54,047 nucleotides of DNA from a bacterium (GTDB taxonomy: Bacteria; Methylomirabilota; Methylomirabilia; Methylomirabilales; 2-02-FULL-66-22), in contig JAKPQH010000230.1 of NCBI GenBank assembly GCA_029580855.1, positions 1 through 54,047 of the forward strand. Direction: 5' to 3'. How positions within the stretch are numbered: the stretch's first letter is position 1; each line of letters opens with the position of its first letter. The notes beneath the pieces were generated by a model. That model made no database searches and was not told the origin of the DNA. It saw nothing but the letters and a program-made list of their open reading frames with translations. Positions 18,103 to 26,824 of the stretch are shown piece by piece. The position numbers and the translations under genes were made by a program.

Positions 18103-19191
18103 TCACTTCGAAAGGACGGTGCAGTGGGCGGGATCGACGTGGAGAAGGATGTCGTCGCCCTCCTTGACGTCCGCCGTCGCCTCCAGCCGGGCGACGAGGA
18201 CCGCGCCGCCGACCCGGATCTCGCCCTCGCAGGCGTCTCCCGCGAAGAGCAGGGATTCCACGCGCCCCCGGAAGACGTTGGGCCGGCGTCCCGGATCCCC
18301 GGCGAGGATTTGGATGAATTCCGGCCGAATGCACACGGCGACCGCGGCGCCCGCCGACACGCCCGCGTCCTTCCGGCACGCGATGGCGCCGAGGGGCGAG
18401 TCGACGACCGTGTGGGCGGCCGAAGCGGCCGACACCGTCCCCTCTACGAGGTTGGCCCGCCCGATGAAGTCCGCCACAAACCGCCGATCGGAGTCGAAGT
18501 AGATCTGCCGGGGCGTCCCGATCTCCACGACGCGGCCGTCTTTCATCACCGCGACGGTATCCGAGAGGGACAGCGCCTCCAGGCGATCGTGGGTCACGTA
18601 GACCGCCGTGATCTTCAACGTACTCAAAAACTCGCGGAGCTCCTTGCGCGTCTCCTCCCGCAGCTTGGCGTCCAGGTTGCTGAGGGGTTCGTCGAACAGG
18701 ATGACCTTGGGCTCCGCAACCAGCGCCCGGGCCAGCGCCACCCGCTGCTGCTGCCCGCCGCTCAACCGCGTCGCCGGCCGACCCTCGAAGCCCGCCAGCT
18801 GGACGAACTTGAGCGTCCCCTCGACGCGCCGACGGATCTCCTCCTTGGGAAGACCGCGCACCTCCAGCGGGTAGGCCACATTGTCGAACACGGTCATGTG
18901 GGGCCAGATGGCGTAGGACTGGAACACCATGTTCAAGCCGCGCCGCTCCGGCGGGACAAAGACGTTCCTGTCGTGCGAGAAGACCACCTCGTCGCCGATG
19001 GCGATCTCGCCGGCGTCAGGAACCTCCAACCCGACGATGCAGCGCAGCAGCGTCGTCTTGCCGCAGCCGCTCGGGCCGAGCAGGGTGAAGATCTGTTTGG
19101 CGGGGATGGTCAGATCGACGTTCGCCAGTGCCGTGATCCGCTTGCCGTCCGAGACATAATGCTTGCTGAGGTTGCCGACGCGGATTTCCAT
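18103..19191 (-). CDS. ABC importer ATPase (FbpC/PotA type)
   Basis: 362 residues. Walker A GPSGCGKTT at 39-47, Q-loop Gln91 in MVFQSYAIWP, signature LSGGQQQR at 143-150, Walker B VILFDE at 163-168 with D-loop SNLDAK, and the switch His in VYVTHDRLEAL. The C-terminal 120 residues form a TOBE-like domain, as in MalK/FbpC/PotA ATPases. It lies between the binding protein (75 bases upstream) and the permease (12 bases downstream), so it is almost certainly co-transcribed. It powers import through the neighbouring permease. Confidence 0.92.
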   Translation of the reverse strand: MEIRVGNLSKHYVSDGKRITALANVDLTIPAKQIFTLLGPSGCGKTTLLRCIVGLEVPDAGEIAIGDEVVFSHDRNVFVPPERRGLNMVFQSYAIWPHMTVFDNVAYPLEVRGLPKEEIRRRVEGTLKFVQLAGFEGRPATRLSGGQQQRVALARALVAEPKVILFDEPLSNLDAKLREETRKELREFLSTLKITAVYVTHDRLEALSLSDTVAVMKDGRVVEIGTPRQIYFDSDRRFVADFIGRANLVEGTVSAASAAHTVVDSPLGAIACRKDAGVSAGAAVAVCIRPEFIQILAGDPGRRPNVFRGRVESLLFAGDACEGEIRVGGAVLVARLEATADVKEGDDILLHVDPAHCTVLSK

Positions 19192-19266
19192 CCTGGAACA
19201 CCAAACGGGTCCCGGGACCCAGAGGGCCCGGGACCCAAGCCTGGCAAGAGATCGGCGACGGGTCGC

Positions 19267-20271
19267 CTAGTTGGCCTCGAAGATCTTTTTGAACTCCGCC
19301 GCCCACTTTTTGGTCTCGTCGTCCGACAACTCCCGGATGGGCAAGACCTTGGCCTTTTCGATGTCGGCGATGGGCGGGTACACGCCCGAGTACAGGACGT
19401 ACTCGCCCACGTCCTTGGCCAGCATCTGCTGCGCCTCCTTGGACAGCCAGTAGTCCATGAACAGCTTGGCCGCGTTCGGATGCGGGGCGGACGAGGCAAG
19501 AGAGATGCCGCGCGGCGTGCCGAGCATGGGCTGGCTTACCCGGGCCCAGTCCAGCGGGGCGGGCGCCTTGGTGATGATGTACTTCGGCATGGAAACGCCG
19601 AGCGGCTTCTCGCCGCTTTCGATGGGGGCGGGCGTGGGTCCGAAGGAGGCGACGAACATGGGCTTGTTGGCCGCCAGGCCCTTGACGAACTTCATCCACG
19701 TGTCGTCGGACTTGAACACGTGCTCGCGCAGCCCGACCAGCCAGGCGATGGTCGTGGCGTGGGTCGCCGGGTTGGCCATCACGATCTTGCCGCGCCACTT
19801 CGGGTCGGTGAGGCCCTCGTACGACGTGGGCGCGTCGCCCGCCTTCACCAACTCCTTGTTGTAGATCAGCGCCACGTACTCGATGCCGAAGATCGTGATC
19901 CGGTCGTCCGTTCGCGCCCATTCCGGGTAATTGGCCGCCATGGGTGAGCGGTAGGAGGCAAGAATGTTCTTCTCCTTCAGCATGTCGAGGATCGGAATGG
20001 GCGACTGGAGAACGTCGGCCATCAGCTTACCGGCGGCGTGCTCGGTGATCGCCGTCGCCACGAACTTCGGCGAGGAGATCCGCGTGTATTCCGCCTTCAC
20101 CCCGTATTTCTTCGTGAAGGCGTTCATGATCGGCTCCACCGCGGTGATGTTCGCGTAAAACGACACCTTCCCTTCCGCCTTGGCCTTCTCCACCAGGGCC
20201 TGGTCGGGCTGCTGGGCGAGCGCGGTGGGCGCCAAGAGCAGAACCGTGAGTACCATCGCCGCCGTCTTCAT
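19267..20271 (-). CDS. ABC importer substrate-binding protein
   Basis: 334 residues starting MKTAAMVLTVLLLAPTALA, a clear signal peptide. The ATG at 20271 is chosen because AAGGAGG sits 6 bases before it; ATG codons at 20277 and 20292 are in frame but too close to, or upstream of, that site. The mature protein has the type-II binding-protein pattern of the FbpA/phosphonate cluster (KAKAEGKVSFYANI, GIEYVALIYNKELVKAG, PKWRGKIVMANP). I cannot find the adjacent tyrosine pair that binds iron in classical FbpA, so the substrate could be iron, a phosphonate, thiamine or another small ligand. First gene of the operon. Confidence 0.9.
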   Translation of the reverse strand: MKTAAMVLTVLLLAPTALAQQPDQALVEKAKAEGKVSFYANITAVEPIMNAFTKKYGVKAEYTRISSPKFVATAITEHAAGKLMADVLQSPIPILDMLKEKNILASYRSPMAANYPEWARTDDRITIFGIEYVALIYNKELVKAGDAPTSYEGLTDPKWRGKIVMANPATHATTIAWLVGLREHVFKSDDTWMKFVKGLAANKPMFVASFGPTPAPIESGEKPLGVSMPKYIITKAPAPLDWARVSQPMLGTPRGISLASSAPHPNAAKLFMDYWLSKEAQQMLAKDVGEYVLYSGVYPPIADIEKAKVLPIRELSDDETKKWAAEFKKIFEAN

Positions 20272-20366
20272 CGCCATCCTCCTTGGTCGCACCTGCCTGA
20301 GCGGGGATGAACCGAGTGACAGGTCGGAATCACGGATGAGCCGACCCCCGGGAGCCGGTGATAACT

Positions 20367-20404
20367 ATGGTAGGCACGCTACCATTGAGGCCCGGACGTG
20401 TCAA
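20367..20404 (-). promoter_or_regulatory. Candidate promoter and operator of the ABC operon
   Basis: On the minus strand a perfect -35 TTGACA (20399-20404) is 17 bases from TAGCGT (20376-20381). The -10 lies within an inverted repeat ATGGTAG-5-CTACCAT (20367-20373, 20379-20385), which looks like a repressor site. The -10 match is weak. Confidence 0.45.
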
Positions 20405-20529
20405 GGTAAGTCCCACAGATTGAAAGTGCCGACCGACTCCGCGCGTCCCGACTGCCGAGTGACTCTGTCGTCTCTCGCACCGACGAGAGCAGATGCCCCC
20501 GCCCGGCCTCCTTCTGATCCACCATGACA

Positions 20530-20582
20530 GCAAAACGAAAAGCCCCCGCCCCATCGCGACTTGCGCGATTACCGGGGGCTTT
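20530..20582 (-). terminator. Rho-independent terminator of tRNA-Sec
   Basis: A 10-bp stem AAAGCCCCCG/CGGGGGCTTT (20539-20548, 20573-20582) encloses a second stem ATCGCG/CGCGAT (20553-20558, 20564-20569). Read on the minus strand it runs into TTTTCGTTTTG, ten bases after the tRNA 3' end. Confidence 0.8.
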
Positions 20583-20591
20583 CGTCCATGG

Positions 20592-20686
20592 TGGCGGAGG
20601 CGTGTGGGAATCGAACCCACCTAGCACGGGTTAGGCGCCACGCTGGTTTTGAAGACCAGGAGGGCCACCAGGCCCAATCCGCCTCC
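20592..20686 (-). tRNA. selC: tRNA-Sec (anticodon UCA)
   Basis: 95 bases including an encoded GCCA end, the same length as E. coli selC. The acceptor strands GGAGGCG and CGCCTCC pair. The anticodon arm is CTGGT-CTTCAAA-ACCAG with anticodon TCA. The T arm is GTGGG-TTCGATT-CCCAC, and a long variable arm (GCGTGGCGCC through GGTGC region) is present. This tRNA inserts selenocysteine at UGA with SelB, whose gene lies 6.7 kb away at 27414-29324. Confidence 0.95.
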
Positions 20687-20694
20687 AACGCCGA

Positions 20695-20723
20695 AGGATA
20701 CTCGATATGTGCCGGCGTGTCCA
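20695..20723 (-). promoter_or_regulatory. Candidate promoter of tRNA-Sec
   Basis: TGGACA (20718-20723), a 17-base spacer and TATCCT (20695-20700) on the minus strand put the transcription start a few bases before the mature tRNA 5' end. Confidence 0.5.
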
Positions 20724-20785
20724 CCAGAAGCCCGGAGCCCGCGCCGCGGCCATGGCTGGGGCGTCTTGCCCCAGAACACGGCTGC

Positions 20786-21076
20786 CTACTTTACACCCAG
20801 AGTTCTTTGCAGTGCGTCAATCTTGTCGTCCACCTCTTGAAGCCGCTTGTAGAATCGGCTGAGGTCGTTGAAGTCTTCCCGCTCACCGACCTTCTCGTGC
20901 AGCCGGCGGAGCCGCCACAGGATCCGGTCCAAGTCCCGCAGGCAAGCCCAGAGGCCGAGAAGGATGAGGAAAAGCAGCACGTCCCGCAAGCTCAGCGCGT
21001 CCCAGCACATCCGGATGGCGTCCCACGCCCACACGGCAATTTCCACGACAACACTCATCCACTCGTTCGCCCCCAT
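20786..21076 (-). CDS. Small membrane protein with C-terminal coiled coil (96 aa)
   Basis: 96 residues. One or two hydrophobic segments (about 7-23 and 30-47; SLRDVLLFLILLGLWACL) are followed by a charged helix with heptad-like spacing (RRLHEKVGE, FYKRLQEVDDKIDALQRTL), suggesting a membrane-anchored coiled coil. A GAGGAAAGG lies about 6-10 bases before the ATG. It is the last minus-strand gene before tRNA-Sec, ending about 60 bases upstream of the tRNA promoter. I do not recognise the family. Confidence 0.65.
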   Translation of the reverse strand: MGANEWMSVVVEIAVWAWDAIRMCWDALSLRDVLLFLILLGLWACLRDLDRILWRLRRLHEKVGEREDFNDLSRFYKRLQEVDDKIDALQRTLGVK

Positions 21077-21334
21077 GGGTGCCCTTTCCTCTACGATGGG
21101 TTTGTCTCGCTCCTACAACAACCGGCGTCTCCACCATCACCTTGAGCGTCTCGGGAGCCTCGGCGAGCACGCGCGCGCCCGCGGCGCGGCGCCCGGACTC
21201 CACACGGGCGGTCCGGACGCGGGCCGGCCCCGTTTGCCGAGGCCGCTATCCTCCCCCCACGCTCCGCCCCAAGGGTTTGGGATTTCTCGGGGCGAGGTTT
21301 CGCTCGGCGATGTTCGCGCGTATCGATGTCCGGA

Positions 21335-21682
21335 TCAGCGGGGAGCGTCCCCGGCGGGCCAGCACCTGTATTGAATGACCATGGGTGGTGCAGCTCCGCG
21401 ACCGGTCGACGTGGGGGGCTCGAACTGCAGCGAGAATCCGTCGCCACTCACGGAAACCATATGATGCTCGGCTCTCCGGCGCTGGGCCAGATACCTCACC
21501 ACATCGCGCGCCTCGGTGTGGCATGCCCTTCGGGACAGAAAGGGTTCGTATGTATCCTCGACTCTCCACGCCCGGGGCTCCCCCGCAAACCCCGTCCGCG
21601 ACCACAGGACCCACGATTCCGCCCACGCCGTCGCGGGAACCAGTATCGCCAGCGCGCACAGCGCCGCTCGAACCCTTTTCAT
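21335..21682 (-). CDS. Small secreted protein of unknown function (115 aa)
   Basis: Starts MKRVRAALCALAILVPATAWA, a typical signal peptide with cleavage after AWA; an in-frame ATG 11 codons upstream would spoil it. The mature part of about 94 residues begins ESWVLWSRTG and has two cysteines (in RRACHTEA and QYRCWPAG) spaced as in a family of short periplasmic proteins I associate with uncultivated GC-rich bacteria; they may form a disulfide. It has no close operon partner: the next gene downstream starts 258 bases away. Function unknown. Confidence 0.65.
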   Translation of the reverse strand: MKRVRAALCALAILVPATAWAESWVLWSRTGFAGEPRAWRVEDTYEPFLSRRACHTEARDVVRYLAQRRRAEHHMVSVSGDGFSLQFEPPTSTGRGAAPPMVIQYRCWPAGDAPR

Positions 21683-23190
21683 CGTCCCCCACCACTCCCC
21701 TCGCTCTCCCGACACGCCAAACCCCTCAAGCGCTTACCCTCGCCGGTGGACCGTGCCTCTACCGGCTCCCGCAGATCTGCAAGACCGGATTCGCCCGCCG
21801 TGGGCTCGCATACGCAAGATCCGGTTTTCCGCAAACCTCTCCCGCGCATCCCGCATCGTCATGGCGAGCCTATCACAGACGCGCCCCGCGGTGCACGCGT
21901 GCTTTTTTTCGAGCGGCCCCGCGATGTCGCGGCCGGGTCGTCCATCGATTCCCGAGGCAGGCGCTGCTCGGGTCGGCCGATGGGCAGGCAAGGTTTTCAC
22001 TCGTATGGGTTTTCCCGCCGGCGCGACCCCACCGGCGGTTTCAACATAAGTGCACGGCAACCAAGCGCTTTCGCCCCGCCGCGGAGCGCGCCGTCTGCAT
22101 GCGTCGCGCGGCACGCCCCCTGCAGGTTTCGCGTACGGACGGCAGACTTGCGACGAGGCGGCGTGTGGACGCCGTCGCGCCTGCCATGATCCCGACTTGC
22201 CGTGCGAACGGCGCGGCTAAAGCATCCAGCGGGTGGAGACGGGCAAGATGGACGTTCGGGTCATCGGCACTCGCACGGCTGTGCCGGAATACGCCCACAG
22301 ACTGACGATTCCAGGATTTCGCACCGCGTCGAGCCCTCCAGGCCGCGAGACACTGCGGCCCGTCGGGTTCGCGTTCATCGAGCGACGATCCGTCTTTGCC
22401 GAAGGAGCAGCCGCCGCGCGCCACTGGTTATGGGAGTGCCCGGTGACCGAGATCATCGCGTTCGTCGCGTTCGAAATCGCCGTGCGGTGCGTCGTCGCCT
22501 GGAGACGCCATTTCCGAAGTTAGTCTCACGCCGAAACCCTCAAAACACCGGGACGCCAAGAACACCGCGCAGGTTCGGCAAGATGCACAGCGGCAATAGC
22601 GATTGGAACGCGGGCGCCCCAGGAGAGCCATGGGAGCAAAGAATCTCCATTCCGCCGGCCCCGACGGCTCCCGGAAGCGTCCTGGGACTCGAACGGCTTC
22701 TCGGCTGAGGGGCGGTTTGCGCCCGCCGAGAGCTGAGGCATGGCGTTGGTGTACTTCATCTATGGCCGCGCAAACGTTGCACGAGCGGTCCGCGCGTCGG
22801 GAAAAGTCTTCACCCCGGCAAGCGCGGCGGCTTTTGAGCCGCCACGGTGCGCCATCGCCTTTGGGTTTCCCCAGGTCAAGAGGTCTACGCCGAGGGCGGT
22901 TTTCGATGGAGGGGCATTCGTTTCGATGCCCCCTGGCCTGTTCGGTACGCTTCATGCTATAACTGCGAGCGCGTGGTGCTGGTCATGCGATTACGGCGCG
23001 GCACCCGCCAGGCGCGGCAGACCGCCCGTGACTGGCGCCTTGCGGGCACCCTGATTCTCCGCACGCGTCGGGCCGCTCAGCGAGCGGTGGTGTGGTCCGG
23101 TTCACAGCGGAACGGCATCGGTCAGCGTGGAAAAGGTACGCCATGCGGATAAATTCCGGCAGCTCTCGGACTCTCACGAAAGGAACGCCC
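21683..23190. other. Gene-poor region with hairpins
   Basis: 1.5 kb with no reading frame I trust: candidates on both strands are Arg/Pro/Ala-rich shadows without start signals. Near 22825-22850 and 22912-22933 there are hairpins (GGCGGC-TTTTGA-GCCGCC type and GGGGCAT/ATGCCCC). A TATAACT near 22962 could be a -10 for the downstream propeller gene. Possibly decayed coding DNA. Confidence 0.4.
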
Positions 23191-24891
23191 GTGAAAACAG
23201 TGCGATCGGTTTCCGTCCTGTTCGTCGTGTGGCTCTCGCTCCAGTTGTGGTTCGCGCCCCCGACCGACGCCGCGCCCTTCGGATACGTCTCGAATAGCGG
23301 CGCCAACACTGTCTCGGTCATCTTCACCCCGACCAACAGCGTGCTGGCCACCGTTCCGGTGGGGAACAAACCCGGAGGCATCGCAATCAGCCCCGACGGG
23401 GCGCGCGTGTACGTGGGCAACTATGACGACGACACGGTCTCGGTCGTAAACGCCGATACCAATGCCGTGATCGCCACCGTGAACGTCGGCGATGCCCCTT
23501 GGGGCATGGCCGTCAGGCCGGACGGGGCGCGCGTGTACGTGGGTAACGAGCGAGGCGGCACGGTCTCGGTCATCAACACCACGACGAACACCGTCGCCGC
23601 CACGGTGACCGGGTTGAGCTCTCCAAGCGGTATCGCCGTCAAGCCCGACGGGACGAGCGTCTACGTGGCCACCGTGCCCGGCAGCGTCTCCGTCATCAAC
23701 ACCACGACGAACCTCGTGAGCGCCACGGTCAGCATGGGGACAGACGACACCAGCGGCCTTGCCATCAGCCCCGATGGCTCACGCGTCTACCTCGGTCTTT
23801 TCACCAGCGGCCGTATTGCGGTTTTCAACACCGCGACCAATACTTTTATCGCCACGGTGGCGGTGGGGAAACAACCCCGCGGGGTCGTGGTCACCCCCGA
23901 CGGAAGCAAGGTCTACGTGGCGAATTACAGCAGCAACACCGTCTCGGTCATCAACACGGTGACGAACAGCGTGATTGCCACGGTGGCGGTGGGGAAGGCC
24001 CCCTGGGGCATCTCCGTCACGTCGGACGGAAGCAAGGTCTACGTGGCGAATACCAACAGCAACAGCGTATCGGTCATCAGCACCGCAACAAATACCGTGA
24101 CCGCAACCATTCCCGTGGGCGCGGCGCCCATGGCGTACGGGCAGTTCATCTCGCAGGGGGTGGCCGTGAGCGTCGCACCGGATAAGATCGGCATCTACCG
24201 CGACGGCACCTGGTATCTCGATAAGAACGGCAACGGCGTCTTCGACGCTGGGACCGAGGCCGTCGTCTGGGGCGGCATGCCGCAGGATCAGCCCGTGGTC
24301 GGCAACTGGAATGGATCCGGGTCCACCGTCAAGATCGGCATCTACCGCGACGGCACCTGGTATCTCGATAAGAACGGCAACGGCGTCTTCGACGGCTGCC
24401 CGGCCGAGTGCGTCACCTGGGGTGGAGTGCAGGGCGACATGCCGGTGGTCGGCGACTGGAACGGCAGCGGATCCACCAAGGTCGGCATCTACCGGAACGG
24501 CACCTGGTATCTCGATAAGAACGGCAACGGCGTCTTCGACGGCGCGAGCGAGGAAATCGCCTGGGGTGGTCTACCCGGGGACGTTCCCGTGGTCGGCGAC
24601 TGGAACAACAGCGGGTCCACCAAGATCGGCATCTACCGGAACGGCACCTGGTATCTCGATAAGAACGGCAACGGCGTCTTCGACGGCGCGAGCGAGACCA
24701 ACATCTGGGGTGGCGCACCGCAGGATAAGCCGGTCGTCGGCAATTGGAACAGCAGCGGGTCGAGACTCGGCATCTACCGCGACGGCATCTGGTATCTCGA
24801 CGTCAACGGGAACGGCGTCTGGGACATTGCATCCGAAACCATCTCGTGGGGTGGACTGACGCAGGATAAGCCCGTCGTGGGAGAATGGTGA
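23191..24891 (+). CDS. Secreted YVTN beta-propeller protein with five C-terminal tandem repeats
   Basis: 566 residues from the GTG at 23191, preceded by AAAGGA with good spacing and giving the signal peptide VKTVRSVSVLFVVWLSLQL; ATG codons further upstream (23143, 23092) would bury that signal. Residues about 30-325 hold seven propeller blades of the YVTN family, each with INT-TNTVxATVxVG and a PDGxxVYVxN strand. Residues about 333-566 are five repeats of 47-49 residues built on IGIYRDGTWYLDKNGNGVFD, ending PVVGNWNGSGST. Both parts suggest an exported binding or adhesion protein. It is alone on the plus strand and followed by a strong terminator. Ligand unknown. Confidence 0.88.
   Translation: MKTVRSVSVLFVVWLSLQLWFAPPTDAAPFGYVSNSGANTVSVIFTPTNSVLATVPVGNKPGGIAISPDGARVYVGNYDDDTVSVVNADTNAVIATVNVGDAPWGMAVRPDGARVYVGNERGGTVSVINTTTNTVAATVTGLSSPSGIAVKPDGTSVYVATVPGSVSVINTTTNLVSATVSMGTDDTSGLAISPDGSRVYLGLFTSGRIAVFNTATNTFIATVAVGKQPRGVVVTPDGSKVYVANYSSNTVSVINTVTNSVIATVAVGKAPWGISVTSDGSKVYVANTNSNSVSVISTATNTVTATIPVGAAPMAYGQFISQGVAVSVAPDKIGIYRDGTWYLDKNGNGVFDAGTEAVVWGGMPQDQPVVGNWNGSGSTVKIGIYRDGTWYLDKNGNGVFDGCPAECVTWGGVQGDMPVVGDWNGSGSTKVGIYRNGTWYLDKNGNGVFDGASEEIAWGGLPGDVPVVGDWNNSGSTKIGIYRNGTWYLDKNGNGVFDGASETNIWGGAPQDKPVVGNWNSSGSRLGIYRDGIWYLDVNGNGVWDIASETISWGGLTQDKPVVGEW
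24187..24888 (+). repeat. Five tandem coding repeats of 141-147 bp
   Basis: Units begin at 24187, 24334, 24481, 24625 and 24766. The first 60 bases of each are almost identical at the DNA level, including silent positions, which points to recent duplication or gene conversion. Confidence 0.9.
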
Positions 24892-24936
24892 GCGGCGGCG
24901 GGTGCGGAAACTCGATCATCGCGGTTCGCGGGTCTG

Positions 24937-24970
24937 CCGCGAGCGTCGGGGAGGTCCCCGACGCTCGCGG
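24937..24970 (+). terminator. Terminator of the beta-propeller gene
   Basis: A perfect 15-bp stem (24937-24951 with 24956-24970) with loop AGGT is followed by CATTTTCGG, 46 bases after the stop codon. The T-run is short. Confidence 0.7.
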
Positions 24971-25056
24971 CATTTTCGGCCCGCGTGCCCCGGCCGTGCA
25001 GCCAACGCGTAGGTCTGGCTTTGCCGCCGGCGCTTGCTGCCCGCGATCGCGAACGG

Positions 25057-25416
25057 TCAGGATGTTTTCTTTTTCAGTATCGGCATCTGCATTCCGGCGT
25101 TCTTTACGAATTCCGAAATGCGCTCGAAGTCCTCGGACGCGACCTGCAGGAACTTGATGCCCATGCCAGGGGGAAATGAGCTTCTGGGAGAGACGTTGGT
25201 CCAGACCACCACACCGCCCATCTCGAAGCGGTGGTCCAGGCCGGGCAGCGTGAACCTGAGCTGCACGTGTTGGTTCAGCGGCTGTGGTTGTGGCGTGCGG
25301 ATGAACAAGCCGCCGCCGCTGATATTTCGACTGTACGCCGCCAGAAATTCTTGAACCGTCCGATAGCGAACTTCGACTTCAACTTCGGCTCGCTCGTCAA
25401 CCCGCCGCTCGTCCAT
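25057..25416 (-). CDS. PilZ domain protein
   Basis: 119 residues starting MDERRVDERAEVEVEVRYRT. The ATG at 25416 has GGAGGGG five bases upstream. The N-terminal Arg-rich motif, SRNISGGGLFIRT (the N-x-S-x-G-G core) and GGVVVWTN match the short PilZ subfamily. PilZ domains bind cyclic di-GMP and act as small effectors in motility, exopolysaccharide or secretion control. It stands alone, divergent from the P1 peptidase gene, with inverted repeats in between. The target process cannot be told from this window. Confidence 0.85.
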   Translation of the reverse strand: MDERRVDERAEVEVEVRYRTVQEFLAAYSRNISGGGLFIRTPQPQPLNQHVQLRFTLPGLDHRFEMGGVVVWTNVSPRSSFPPGMGIKFLQVASEDFERISEFVKNAGMQMPILKKKTS

Positions 25417-25536
25417 TTGGCCCCTCCGGACGATGTTGCCGAACGACTCTCCGCACGCCACGCTACCAAAAGACATCGCCGAAGACAACTCGAATCCTCG
25501 ACGGGGCGGCTTCGCTGCACCGTAAGCTGTTATCGA

Positions 25537-25561
25537 AGAATTTCTTGACTGGAGAAATTCT
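25537..25561. promoter_or_regulatory. 9-bp perfect inverted repeat
   Basis: AGAATTTCT-7-AGAAATTCT in the divergent region between the PilZ and peptidase genes. Likely operator or transcript-end hairpin; no factor can be named. Confidence 0.4.
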
Positions 25562-25573
25562 AAAACGGCATCA

Positions 25574-25624
25574 GGAGCCGTAACGAAATGGCAACAAATG
25601 GACAAGGTATTTCGTAACGGCTCC
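25574..25624. promoter_or_regulatory. 16-bp near-perfect inverted repeat
   Basis: GGAGCCGTAACGAAAT (25574-25589) and ATTTCGTAACGGCTCC (25609-25624) pair at 15 of 16 positions around a 19-base spacer. It lies 62 bases before the peptidase start codon. Confidence 0.5.
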
Positions 25625-25686
25625 CAACCCGGTTGCGTCCTTCGGGACAGGTCCGGTATGATGCGTGCGCGGCAAGGAGGCCCACC

Positions 25687-26646
25687 ATGCTGACCGCAAT
25701 TCCGGGAATTCGGGTCGGACACGCCACGGACCAGAAAGGCTGCACGGGGTGCACGGCTGTCCTCTGCCCCGACGGCACCGTGGGCGGGGTGGACATCCGC
25801 GGCTCCGCCTCCGGCACGCGAGAACTCGACGCACTCTCTCCGACACACCTCGTTCCTCACGTCCACGCGGTGTTGTTTGCCGGGGGATCCGCCTTCGGCC
25901 TGGACGCCGCCGGGGGTGTCCTGCGGTATCTGGAGGAGCAGGGGGTCGGTTTCGACGTTCAGGTCACGCGGGTCCCGATCGTGCCGGCGGCCATCCTCTT
26001 CGACCTTCGCCTGGGCGACGCCTTCGCCCGACCCGACGCGGCCATGGCGTATGCCGCCTGCCGTCAGGCGGCGTCCGGCCCGTTTCCGGAGGGGTCGGTC
26101 GGGGCCGGCACCGGCGCCACGGTCGGGAAGCTTTTCGGGATCTCCCGGGCGATGAAGTCCGGACTGGGATCCACGGCGCTGGATCTCCCCGGCGGTCTGA
26201 AGGTTGGAGCGCTCGCCGTCGTCAACGCATTCGGCGATGTCCGCGACCCTTCGACCGGCGTTCTCGTGGCGGGGACCCGGAAGACACCGGACGGCCGCGC
26301 ACTGGCAGATAGCGCCGCCGCCATGCGCCGCGGGGTTGTTCCCCGTGGGTACACGCCGGAGAACACGACGTTGGCCGTGGTCGCGACCAATGCGCGCCTC
26401 ACCAAGGTCGAGACGACGAAAATCGCTCAGATGGCGCAACAGGGGCTGGTCCGGGCCATCTCTCCGGTGCATACCACGCTGGACGGCGATCTGGTCATCG
26501 GTCTGGCGACGGGCGAGGTCGAGGCCGAGACGAACACGGTGGGCGTGGCGGCGGCAGACGCCGTCGCAGAGGCGATCCTCCGGGCCGTCAAGACGGCCAC
26601 GTCGCTCGGAGGCCTTCCGGCGTGGAGAGACCTCGCGGGCCCTTGA
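25687..26646 (+). CDS. P1 (S58) family aminopeptidase/amidase
   Basis: 319 residues. The ATG at 25687 has AAGGAGG 6 bases upstream. The N terminus LTAIPGIRVGHATD, the GGSAFGLDAAGG block and GSVGAGTGATVGK are hallmarks of the DmpA/P1 family, self-processing N-terminal-nucleophile hydrolases. The expected cleavage point before the nucleophile is N226-T227 (PENTTLAVV), where members usually have Asn-Ser or Asn-Thr. Members cleave small N-terminal residues, beta-peptides or lactams. Cytoplasmic; no signal peptide. It stands alone on the plus strand, with paired inverted repeats in its upstream region. Confidence 0.9.
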   Translation: MLTAIPGIRVGHATDQKGCTGCTAVLCPDGTVGGVDIRGSASGTRELDALSPTHLVPHVHAVLFAGGSAFGLDAAGGVLRYLEEQGVGFDVQVTRVPIVPAAILFDLRLGDAFARPDAAMAYAACRQAASGPFPEGSVGAGTGATVGKLFGISRAMKSGLGSTALDLPGGLKVGALAVVNAFGDVRDPSTGVLVAGTRKTPDGRALADSAAAMRRGVVPRGYTPENTTLAVVATNARLTKVETTKIAQMAQQGLVRAISPVHTTLDGDLVIGLATGEVEAETNTVGVAAADAVAEAILRAVKTATSLGGLPAWRDLAGP

Positions 26647-26824
26647 CGGACACCCGGTGGGGCTGACAGCGGGCAGGCGGCAGTGGACAAAGAACGTAGC
26701 CGGCAGGCGGCAGCAGGCAGCTGGCGGCGAACGAGGACGCAAAGCGCGAGGCGCGAGGGGCAAAGTGTCGGAGACTATGCGCAATCCGCTTTGCGCGTAG
26801 CGCGTAGCGCGAAGCGAAGGGCCG

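Noticed and set aside
19267..20271. Firm assignment of the ABC importer to ferric iron
   Set aside because: The permease and ATPase types allow it, but the expected adjacent tyrosines of FbpA are not seen, so the substrate is left open.
22428..22955. Minus-strand 175-codon frame in the gene-poor region
   Set aside because: Arg/Pro/Ser-rich with no hydrophobic core pattern, no ribosome-binding site and no family resemblance.
24187..24888. CRISPR-like regular repeats
   Set aside because: Units are 141-147 bp, in frame and encode a protein; there are no short repeats with unique spacers anywhere in the window.
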